Of a stretch of 64,000 nucleotides of DNA, positions 1 through 7,598 are shown piece by piece. Source of the DNA: Candidatus Competibacteraceae bacterium. GTDB lineage: Bacteria; Pseudomonadota; Gammaproteobacteria; Competibacterales; Competibacteraceae. A program made the translations under genes and the position numbers. The stretch is from NCBI GenBank assembly GCA_016712625.1, contig JADJQQ010000004.1, forward strand, positions 558,001 to 622,000. The letters run 5' to 3'. The notes under the pieces are model-generated. The model ran no database searches. It saw only the letters and a program-made list of their open reading frames with translations, and had not been told where the DNA came from. Numbering within the stretch: the stretch's first letter is position 1; each line of letters opens with the position of its first letter.

Positions 1-1
1 G

Positions 2-925
2 CCGACCGTGGTTCGCCTCATCACGGCATCCGGTTTTAAAGAGATCGATATTTTCCGGCTGGCCGCCGGCCTCGAAACCGGTTCCGAGCATCCGCTGGCC
101 CAGGCGATTCTGGCCGCCGCCCAAGCCCGCGGCCTCGTCGTTCCCCAAGCGGAACGGTTTGAGGCAATTGCCGGCCAAGGCGCGAGCGGCGCCGTCGAGG
201 GCCATTCCTTGTTAGTTGGCAACCGCCGGCTGCTGGAAACGAACCGCATCGACCTTGGCCCACTCGCCGCCGACGCGGAGCAGCTTGCCGCCGCTGGGCA
301 GACGCCGGTCCTGGTGGCGGTAGATGGTCAAGCCGCCGCCGTCATCGCCGTCGCTGATCCGCTCAAGTCCGATTCTGTTGCGGCCATCCGCCGCCTGCGC
401 GATCTTGGCTTACGGATCGTCCTGCTCACCGGGGATCATGCCGCCACCGCCCACGCCATCGCCGCCGAAGCAGGCATCGATACCGTCTTCGCCGAGGTGC
501 CGCCAACAGGCAAGGCGGAGGTCATCGCCAAACTCCAAGCCCAGCACCTGTTGGTCGGAATGGCCGGCGACGGCATCAACGATGCGCCGGCGCTGGCCCA
601 AGCCGAGGTCGGTTTCGCGATGGGCACCGGCACCGATGTGGCGATCGAAAGCGCTGGAATAACGCTGGTTGGCGGCTCCCTGCACGGTATCGCCGACGCT
701 ATCGCCATTTCCCGCGCCACGGTGCGCAACATCCACCAAAATTTATTCGGCGCTTTCCTTTACAATATCTTGGGCATTCCAGTCGCGGCTGGCCTGCTTT
801 ATCCGGTGACCGGGATATTGCTCGATCCCATGCTGGCCGGTGCGGCCATGGCGTTATCCTCATTCACGGTGGTCAGTAACGCCAACCGCTTGCGCGGTTT
901 TCAACCGAGAGGCAACTCGAAATGA
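2..925 (+). CDS. copA: Copper-translocating P1B-type ATPase, C-terminal part (5' end outside window)
   Basis: This is the C-terminal ~307 residues of a P1B-type ATPase that pumps Cu(I) out of the cytoplasm at the cost of ATP. The frame is open at the window edge, and the DKTGT phosphorylation site must lie just upstream. Counting from the first GTG (position 8), the nucleotide-domain HP dipeptide is near residue 28, TGD at 141 and the hinge GDGIND at 187-192. The last two membrane helices carry YN and MALSS, the residue pattern typical of copper exporters. The stop overlaps the next start as ATGA, so a small membrane ORF is probably translationally coupled to it. Copper as substrate is inferred from the helix motifs. 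Confidence 0.9.
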   Translation, partial: PTVVRLITASGFKEIDIFRLAAGLETGSEHPLAQAILAAAQARGLVVPQAERFEAIAGQGASGAVEGHSLLVGNRRLLETNRIDLGPLAADAEQLAAAGQTPVLVAVDGQAAAVIAVADPLKSDSVAAIRRLRDLGLRIVLLTGDHAATAHAIAAEAGIDTVFAEVPPTGKAEVIAKLQAQHLLVGMAGDGINDAPALAQAEVGFAMGTGTDVAIESAGITLVGGSLHGIADAIAISRATVRNIHQNLFGAFLYNILGIPVAAGLLYPVTGILLDPMLAGAAMALSSFTVVSNANRLRGFQPRGNSK

Positions 926-1002
926 TGACAATCCTCGTCAATCTGACCGGACTGGGCTTGATCGCCCTGATCATCTGGTGGTTCTGGATCGCTCGCTCAT
1001 GA
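922..1002 (+). CDS. 26-residue single-helix membrane peptide after the copper ATPase
   Basis: A 26-codon ORF starts in an ATGA overlap with the ATPase stop and ends in another ATGA overlap with the next gene. That double coupling is the main evidence that it is translated. The peptide is almost entirely one hydrophobic helix rich in Leu, Ile and Trp, ending IARS. It resembles the membrane anchor of cupredoxin-like proteins often found after copA, with the cupredoxin domain missing, and also small CcoS-like partners of copper ATPases. Neither similarity can be proven by eye. It could also be a non-functional spacer ORF. Confidence 0.45.
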   Translation: MMTILVNLTGLGLIALIIWWFWIARS

Positions 1003-1316
1003 AACGATTTCCGCTGCCTCAAACCTCCTGGATGACCCGGCTGGGTCTGGTTTTAAGCTCAGTGCTGGTGGTGGTGGCCGGATTCGCCATCGCTTCAGTC
1101 GTGTTCGCGGCCTTACTGGTGGTCGGACTGGTCGTCGGCGGCTGGCTGTGGTGGCAGTATCGCAAGTTGACGCACAAAATGTCCGCCGCCAAACCCGACT
1201 TCATCGAAGGCGAGTATGTGATTGAGTCCTTGCCACCCGCGCTAGAAGATGGACGGACTCTATCCGCTCGACCGGCGGATCAGCAAAATGCATCGACTCC
1301 GCCCCACACGCCCTAA
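999..1316 (+). CDS. Small membrane protein with a C-terminal EGEY motif
   Basis: A 105-residue protein whose ATG overlaps the preceding stop (ATGA). It has a short basic N-terminus, one long or two tightly packed hydrophobic segments at about residues 13-50, then a cytoplasmic tail with the motif IEGEYVIE near residue 70. Small gammaproteobacterial membrane proteins with an EGEY motif are widespread, but I know no function for them. Linkage to the copper ATPase and to the kinases downstream suggests one transcript. A longer in-frame start upstream would run back into the ATPase and is unlikely. Confidence 0.7.
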   Translation: MKRFPLPQTSWMTRLGLVLSSVLVVVAGFAIASVVFAALLVVGLVVGGWLWWQYRKLTHKMSAAKPDFIEGEYVIESLPPALEDGRTLSARPADQQNASTPPHTP

Positions 1317-1320
1317 CGTC

Positions 1321-3279
1321 ATGGCGCCCGCCAATCCTTCCGATGATGGCATCGACCGCCGCATTTATGCTGAACAGGTTCGACTGCTTTACGCGCAAGC
1401 ACCTCTGGATACCTGCGCTAGCCTGCTGCTCACCTGCCTGCTGGCGCTGATTCTCTGGCCAACCATAGCTCGCCCGGCCCTGCTGACCTGGCTGATTTTG
1501 CTGGAAACCACCCTTCTGCTCCGCTTGGCGCTGATTCTAGCCTTTCAGCGCGCGCCGAACCCCGACCAGAGCGCTATCGAACGCTGGGCCGACCGCTACA
1601 CCTGGGCTTGCACCGCCAGTGGCATTTGTTGGGGAGGCTGTGTCTTTCTATTGGTATTATCGCCGTCGCTGGTTTATCAGACCCTGATCGCCTTGTTTTT
1701 GGGGGGAGCCTTGATGGGAGGCGTCCTTACCATGACGCCGGTGCTGACCACCTGCGCTTTCTATTCCCTCCCCTTGGCTTTGCCACCCGTGCTGTGGCTG
1801 TTACTGCAAGAGGATCTGATCCGCACCGTGATGGGAATCACCGGCATTCTCTACCTGTTATTAGCGCTGGGCACCGCCCATCGCTATCACCAGAATCTGA
1901 CGCGCTCCCTCAGACTGGCAATCGAAAACCTTGCTCTAGCTCACGCATCCGCTGTCGCCAAGGAGCAAACCGAGACCATCAACCGGCAACTCGCTGACCA
2001 GCAAGCGGCATTGCAAGACAGCGTGACGGGATTTCAGGAATTCTATCGAGTCGTTTCCATTCCGCGCCGCCATATCAATGAGCGGCTTCAAGCGCTATTG
2101 GTGATGGGTTGCCAGCGATTTGACACCGCCATCGGGCTCGTCACCTGCATTGAGGGGCAACGTTATGAAGTCATTCATGCGATTGCGCCCAGCGACGAAA
2201 TCGTTCGAGGCGATGTCTTTAACTTGAGTGACACCTATTGCGACCACACCCTCAAGGCGCAATCGCCCTTAGGCTTCGAGCACGCCGCGGCCAGCCGTTG
2301 GCGCGAGCATCCCTGCTATTTGAAATTCAAGTTAGAAACTTATCTTGGCGCCCAGATTCAGGTTGGCGGCGAACCTTACGGAACCCTCTGTTTTTCCGAT
2401 TATCGGCCGCGCGCCAAACTCTTTTCCACCGTCGATCAGGAGTTGATCCGCTTGATGGCTCGATGGGCGGGCGCGGTCATCGAACAGGATCGCATGGCGA
2501 TGGCGGTGCAACGGCAACATACTTTGCTGGTGCATGCCTCGCGTCTGAATACTCTCGGTGAGATGGCTTCTGGCTTGGCGCATGAAATCAATCAACCGAT
2601 TACGGCCATCACGCTCTATACCGAGACCTGTCTGGCCCGGCTGCAAAACGGCTCGTTTAATCCGGTGGAGATTAGGGAAACCCTGGAAAAAATCGCGGCC
2701 CAGAGCACCCGGACCAACGCCATTATCCAACACATCCGCCGCTTTGCCCGTCAGAGCAAACCCCAATACCTCACAGTTAGGATCAAGGATATGCTCGACG
2801 GTATCGACGATTTTCTGCGCTTGGAAATTCGCCGCCATCAAGTCCAGCTCTATCAGACCATCGCCCCGGATTTACCGGCGGTGCTGGCTGATCCAATCCA
2901 GTTCCAGCAGGTTATTCTCAATCTGATTCACAACGCCGTAGACGCCATGAGCGCCAGCACGGAACCGCGGACGATTACCCTTTTTGCCCATTCAGACCGC
3001 GAGATGGTTGAAATCGGCGTTAAGGACACCGGGCCTGGCATAGCGGCCGATGTGCTTAATCAGTTGTTGCATCCCTTCTTCACCACCAAACCGGACGGAC
3101 TCGGCTTGGGTTTATCCATCAGCCAGTCGATCATTGAAGCGCACGGCGGCCGCTTGTGGGCGACGCCAAATCCAGGGCGGGGCATCACCTTTCACTTTAC
3201 TTTACCTCTCGCCAACCGCGGCGACACCCCCGAATCCGCCAAGACCGATTTGTCTCTTGAAACCGCTGGAATCGGGTAA
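1321..3279 (+). CDS. Membrane sensor histidine kinase with GAF domain (NtrB/FixL-like)
   Basis: A sensor kinase of about 652 residues. The N-terminal ~190 residues hold about six hydrophobic helices. A coiled linker and a GAF-like sensory domain follow (about 225-390), then a HisKA region with phospho-acceptor H421 in LAHEINQP, and a HATPase domain with N-box (NLIHNAVDAM), DTGPGI and the FFTTKP..GLGLGLS signature. The HEINQP form of the H-box is characteristic of NtrB/FixL/DctB-type kinases. The ATG at 1321 lies 4 nt after the preceding stop. ATGs at 1288 or 1249 would overlap that gene. It is followed within 10 nt by a second, similar kinase and then a FixJ-type regulator, so all three probably form one signalling operon. 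The ligand is unknown. Confidence 0.88.
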   Translation: MAPANPSDDGIDRRIYAEQVRLLYAQAPLDTCASLLLTCLLALILWPTIARPALLTWLILLETTLLLRLALILAFQRAPNPDQSAIERWADRYTWACTASGICWGGCVFLLVLSPSLVYQTLIALFLGGALMGGVLTMTPVLTTCAFYSLPLALPPVLWLLLQEDLIRTVMGITGILYLLLALGTAHRYHQNLTRSLRLAIENLALAHASAVAKEQTETINRQLADQQAALQDSVTGFQEFYRVVSIPRRHINERLQALLVMGCQRFDTAIGLVTCIEGQRYEVIHAIAPSDEIVRGDVFNLSDTYCDHTLKAQSPLGFEHAAASRWREHPCYLKFKLETYLGAQIQVGGEPYGTLCFSDYRPRAKLFSTVDQELIRLMARWAGAVIEQDRMAMAVQRQHTLLVHASRLNTLGEMASGLAHEINQPITAITLYTETCLARLQNGSFNPVEIRETLEKIAAQSTRTNAIIQHIRRFARQSKPQYLTVRIKDMLDGIDDFLRLEIRRHQVQLYQTIAPDLPAVLADPIQFQQVILNLIHNAVDAMSASTEPRTITLFAHSDREMVEIGVKDTGPGIAADVLNQLLHPFFTTKPDGLGLGLSISQSIIEAHGGRLWATPNPGRGITFHFTLPLANRGDTPESAKTDLSLETAGIG

Positions 3280-3288
3280 TTTGCAACG

Positions 3289-5217
3289 ATGAGTTCCAAT
3301 AACCCCATACTCCCGAACCCAGCTCAATCCAGCCTTCCCGCCAGCTCGCCGCACGAACCGGGCCGATTTTCCGGCATTTCCTTGCCACAGCCGCGGAGCG
3401 CTCATCGCCATCCACTGCTCATCAGTTTGACTTACGTGCTCGGCGGCCTGTTCTGGCTCTGGGCGCTCAACCCGCGACTAACGGCCTGGCTCGATCCGAA
3501 TCATGTTTCATCCTCTTTGTTCGCGGTTTGGTCAAGCACGCTGCTGATTGTCGCCAGCGGTGGCTTACTCTATGGCTTGCTTAAAAGCTACCATTCAATG
3601 GAGCACCGCGCCCGACAGGCACAGGACTTACGGCTAACCCACTTGATGGAGCAGATGGCGGACACCGCCTTCATCAAAGACCGGCGCGGGTATTATCTTT
3701 ATCTTAACGCCGCCGGCGCGCGTCAGATGGGGCGCACCGTGACCGAATGCCTCAATCGCGACGATTCAGCCTTGTTTCCCGCTGGGGTCGCCAGCACACT
3801 GATAGCAGATGATCGCCGAGTGATTGCCGATGGCACCTTGCTGGTTCGGGAATCCACCTTCGCGATTGAAGGCGATACGCACGTCTTGTCATTCACGAAA
3901 TGGCCTTACCGCGACACGGATGACAATATCCTCGGTATTCTCGGCATCGTTCGTGATCTCACGCCAAAGCGATCCCTCGAACAGCGATCACCCCATGACT
4001 GCGCCAACCTGGAAACTTGCGTCCAGCAGCGCACCGCCCAACTGGTCGGCATCAATCAAGCGCTCGAGCGCCAAATCGCCGCGCGCATTCAGATGGAAAT
4101 CGCCCTGCGCGAGAGCGAGGAACGCTTTCGCCAACTCGCCGAACACATCCGCGAAATTTTCTGGGTCTATGGCATGGCCGAGGAAAGGCTGATCTACATC
4201 AGCCCGGCTTATGAGGAAGTCTGGGGACACTCGATTGAAGCGTTGCACGAACGCCCCAGAGACTGGATCGAGGCGATTCATCCCGACGACCGACCCCGCG
4301 TTGAAGCGACTGTACAACTCGCCACGCAAACGACGGGCCGCGTCGATGAAGAATTTCGGATCGTGCGCCCCGATGGTGCTCTTCGCTGGATTTGGGCCCG
4401 CGGCTTTCCGGTTCGCGACGATGCGGGCTATGTCTATCGCATCGCTGGTTTGTCGGAAGATATCACCGCCCGCAAACTGGCGGAGGATCAGTTGCGGCGC
4501 CAGCAAGTCGAACTCACCCGCATGTCCCGCTTAAGTTTGGCGGTCGAGCTGGCCTCCAATCTGGCTCACGAACTCAACCAGCCGTTGGCCGCCATCGTCG
4601 CCTATACCCAAGCGTGCCTGACACTGCTGCGACAAACTCCTACCGATCCGCGCCTGCTAACCGGAACGCTCGAAGAAATTGCCAACCAGGGGCTGCGAGC
4701 TGGAGAAATTATCCGGCACTTGCGCGAATTAGTGTACCGACATCCCGCCGCCCAAGGTACGGTCGATCTCAATGCCCTGATTCACTCCGTCCTGCATTAC
4801 GCCCAAGTGGAATTGCGCCAAGCGCGTATTTCGGTAAAACTGGCATTGGCCGATGCCCTACCGATGGTCTCTGCTGACGATATCCAAATTCAATTAGTGG
4901 TACTGTATTTGATTCGCAACGCAATCGAGGCCATGAACGAACCGGAGACTGGGCCGCGCGAACTGACTGTCTCCACAGCCCAGCTCGATCCCGCTAGTGC
5001 GCTGATGACGATCCGCGATACCGGACCGGGCTTCGACCCAACACTGGAAGATCAATTGTTTCGTCCCTTCTTCACCACCAAACCCGGCGGCATGGGATTG
5101 GGACTATCGGTTAGCCGTTCAATCATTGAATCCCAGAACGGACAGCTCTGGGCGACGCCCAACCCCGACGGTGGGGCCTCTTTCCATTTTACGCTGCCGA
5201 TTCAGGCCCATCCCTGA
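3289..5217 (+). CDS. PAS-domain sensor histidine kinase (FixL-like)
   Basis: A 642-residue kinase. Two hydrophobic helices (about residues 42-65 and 75-100) precede a PAS domain starting near residue 110, a coiled linker and a second PAS/PAC domain (LRESEERFRQ onward, about 270-395). The HisKA region has acceptor H427 in LAHELNQP. The HATPase domain shows LIRNAIEAM, DTGPGF and FFTTKPGGMGLGLS. Its catalytic half is closely similar to that of the preceding kinase, including a shared ending of the type LWATPNP followed by FHFTLP, which suggests duplication followed by replacement of the sensory half. No haem-binding residues can be assigned by eye, so oxygen sensing is not claimed. It likely phosphorylates the FixJ-type regulator directly downstream. 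Confidence 0.9.
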   Translation: MSSNNPILPNPAQSSLPASSPHEPGRFSGISLPQPRSAHRHPLLISLTYVLGGLFWLWALNPRLTAWLDPNHVSSSLFAVWSSTLLIVASGGLLYGLLKSYHSMEHRARQAQDLRLTHLMEQMADTAFIKDRRGYYLYLNAAGARQMGRTVTECLNRDDSALFPAGVASTLIADDRRVIADGTLLVRESTFAIEGDTHVLSFTKWPYRDTDDNILGILGIVRDLTPKRSLEQRSPHDCANLETCVQQRTAQLVGINQALERQIAARIQMEIALRESEERFRQLAEHIREIFWVYGMAEERLIYISPAYEEVWGHSIEALHERPRDWIEAIHPDDRPRVEATVQLATQTTGRVDEEFRIVRPDGALRWIWARGFPVRDDAGYVYRIAGLSEDITARKLAEDQLRRQQVELTRMSRLSLAVELASNLAHELNQPLAAIVAYTQACLTLLRQTPTDPRLLTGTLEEIANQGLRAGEIIRHLRELVYRHPAAQGTVDLNALIHSVLHYAQVELRQARISVKLALADALPMVSADDIQIQLVVLYLIRNAIEAMNEPETGPRELTVSTAQLDPASALMTIRDTGPGFDPTLEDQLFRPFFTTKPGGMGLGLSVSRSIIESQNGQLWATPNPDGGASFHFTLPIQAHP

Positions 5218-5244
5218 GCTTAATCTTTGCAAACGCCGTACGCC

Positions 5245-5859
5245 ATGCCAGATACTTCGACTGTTTTTCTGATTGACGACGATCAAGCCGTGCGCGACGC
5301 CATCGGCTTGCTGCTGCAAACTAACGGTCTGACCGTGAAAACCTTCGCCAGTGCAACTGACTTCCTCAAAGCAGGCGTCGCCACGCGGCCCGGCTGTCTG
5401 GTGCTGGACGTGAGGATGCCGGGTCTGAGTGGTCTGGATTTACAGAAGCAGTTGCAGCTTGAAGGACATGGCATTCCGATCATTTTCATGACCGGACACG
5501 GAGACGTGCCGATGGCGATCCGCGCCATGAAAGCAGGCGCATTCGATTTCATCGAAAAACCCTTTCAAGGCCAAATTCTATTGGCCCAAGTTCAGAAAGC
5601 GCTCGCCTTCGATGACCAAGAACGCCGTCGGCAAGCCCAACGCGACGAGGCGACCGCACGCTTGGGGCTACTGTCGCCGCGCGAGCGGGAAGTCTTGGAA
5701 CGGGTAGCCGAAGGCCAATACAACAAGGTCGTTGCCGCCGAACTCGGCATCAGTCTGTCAACCGTGGAAATCCATCGGAAACGGGTCATGGAAAAATTAC
5801 AGGCCCAATCCCTGTCGGATTTGCTCCGTTTGTTGGCCTTATCGAGCGGTCTGCCATAA
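5245..5859 (+). CDS. FixJ-family response regulator (REC + LuxR-type HTH)
   Basis: A 204-residue two-domain regulator. The receiver domain has the acidic cluster DDD at 11-13, phospho-acceptor D55 in VLDVRMPG and the conserved Lys in FIEKPF. A LuxR/FixJ helix-turn-helix follows (LSPREREVLERVAEG through STVEIHRKRVMEKL). ATG 5245 is preferred over an upstream TTG at 5227, which would only add six residues. It sits 27 nt after two histidine kinases and is their likely shared partner. The target promoters are unknown. Location beside a copper pump makes metal or respiratory control plausible, as inference only. Confidence 0.92.
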   Translation: MPDTSTVFLIDDDQAVRDAIGLLLQTNGLTVKTFASATDFLKAGVATRPGCLVLDVRMPGLSGLDLQKQLQLEGHGIPIIFMTGHGDVPMAIRAMKAGAFDFIEKPFQGQILLAQVQKALAFDDQERRRQAQRDEATARLGLLSPREREVLERVAEGQYNKVVAAELGISLSTVEIHRKRVMEKLQAQSLSDLLRLLALSSGLP

Positions 5860-6141
5860 ACGGAACCCCGTTCCCCTGGCGCAGGAGGATTTCCCGGAGC
5901 GCGCTCCATACCAGCTCGCAACACGCTCAGTACCCCCGGTGAACGCGGCAAATCCCTGCAATGCTGGCCTGCCAAGCCCATCGTTTCCCACATACTTTTT
6001 AACTTGAGGCCATTTCCGTTGTCACACATCCTCCGTCAAAACCGCTGAAGGCTACTACATTCATTCGCTTGCAAGACAACCCCACATCCGCCATATAGAA
6101 CCCTAAAGCGCACGCGCTTATTCCCGAATCTAGATAACACC

Positions 6142-7479
6142 ATGACCACCACGCCCAGCGCGCTACTGACCGATCTCTACCAATTGACGATGCTACAGAC
6201 CTATTTTGCCGAAGGAATGCAAGAAACGGCGGTATTTGATCTGTTTGCGCGTCGGTTGCCGCCAACGCGGAATTTCCTGCTGGCGGCCGGACTCCATCAG
6301 GCGCTGGAGTATTTGGAAAATCTGCGCTTCACTGCCGAGGAGCTGGATTGGCTGATGAATTGCGGCCGCTTCGATTCCAGGTTTGTGAATTTTCTGGCCG
6401 AATTCCGTTTCACTGGCGCCGTGCACGCGCTGCCTGAGGGAACCGTATTTTTCGCCAACGAACCGATCCTGCGAATCACCGCCCCCTTGCCGCAGGCGCA
6501 ACTAGTGGAAAGCCGGTTGATCAACCTGATTCATTTTCAGACCCTGATTGCCTCCAAGGCCGCCCGTTGCGTATTGGCCGCGCCCGGCAAACTGCTGGTC
6601 GACTTCGGCATGCGGCGCGCCCATGGCGCCGAAGCGGCGCTGCTGGCCGCTCGCGCCGCTTATCTGGCTGGCTTTGGAGGTACCGCCACCGTGCTGGCTG
6701 GAATGCGGTTCGGCATTCCTCTGTTCGGCACCATGGCGCATTCGCTGATTCAGGCGCACGACCGCGAGGAAGACGCTTTCGAACATTTCGCCGCCGTTCA
6801 GCCTGACAACGTGGTGCTCCTGATCGATACTTACGATACCGAAGCCGCCGCTCGGAAACTGATTGCCCTGGCGCCCCGCCTCCAGGCGCGCGGCATCGCC
6901 ATCAAAGGGGTGCGGATTGACAGCGGCGATCTGGCCGACCACGCCCGGCAGGTGCGGCGCATACTGGATGCTGGCGGCCTGCGGCAGGCGACAATTTTCG
7001 GCAGCGGTGACCTCGACGAATACCGGCTGCGAGAACTTCTTGCCAGCGGCACGCCCATCGACGGTTTTGGGGTCGGCACCCGGCTAGACGCGTCCACCGA
7101 TGCCCCCATCTTGGAACTGGTCTACAAACTCCAGGAATATGCCGGCAAACCCCGGCGCAAACGCTCCGAGGGTAAGGCGACCTGGCCCGGCCGCAAACAG
7201 GTGTACCGCCAAACCACCGCCGATGGCGCGTTCACCGCCGACTGGCTGAGTCTGGAAACCCACCCGCAACCGGGCGAACCGCTGTTGCAACCGGTCATGC
7301 GCAATGGCCGGCGGCTGTTAGCCCAAGAATCGCTCGACGCCATCCGCCGCCGGGCTGAAACGCAACTGGCCGCTTTGCCGCCCGCGTTACGCGACCACCA
7401 AACCCCAGCCAGCCACCCGGTGCATATCGCCCCCGAATTGCGGGAACTGGCCACCCAATTGGACTCTGAACGCCATTAA
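6142..7479 (+). CDS. pncB: Nicotinate phosphoribosyltransferase
   Basis: A 445-residue enzyme of the NAPRTase family. It joins nicotinate with PRPP to give nicotinate mononucleotide in the cytosolic NAD salvage pathway. The N-terminus LLTDLYQLTMLQ is a family hallmark. The region LVDFGMRRAHGAEAAL contains the candidate phosphorylatable His (H161). The GVRIDSGDLADHARQVR segment and a later G-x-GT (FGVGTRLD) form the phosphate-binding parts. Length fits the bacterial family. The gene stands alone, 282 nt after the response regulator, and that gap contains no recognisable gene. Confidence 0.92.
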   Translation: MTTTPSALLTDLYQLTMLQTYFAEGMQETAVFDLFARRLPPTRNFLLAAGLHQALEYLENLRFTAEELDWLMNCGRFDSRFVNFLAEFRFTGAVHALPEGTVFFANEPILRITAPLPQAQLVESRLINLIHFQTLIASKAARCVLAAPGKLLVDFGMRRAHGAEAALLAARAAYLAGFGGTATVLAGMRFGIPLFGTMAHSLIQAHDREEDAFEHFAAVQPDNVVLLIDTYDTEAAARKLIALAPRLQARGIAIKGVRIDSGDLADHARQVRRILDAGGLRQATIFGSGDLDEYRLRELLASGTPIDGFGVGTRLDASTDAPILELVYKLQEYAGKPRRKRSEGKATWPGRKQVYRQTTADGAFTADWLSLETHPQPGEPLLQPVMRNGRRLLAQESLDAIRRRAETQLAALPPALRDHQTPASHPVHIAPELRELATQLDSERH

Positions 7480-7598
7480 CCGAAACAGCCACCGACTAGC
7501 CTGATCCAATCAATCACCAATAACCCCCTGACTTAGCCTCTCTCACCATCGAGAAAGTTCTTTTCAAATCGAATTTCCTACCGCCCAGGATTGCTTTC

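Noticed and set aside
5592..6029. Minus-strand 145-codon frame after the FixJ-type gene
   Set aside because: It is mostly antisense to the regulator and has a composition typical of a shadow frame.
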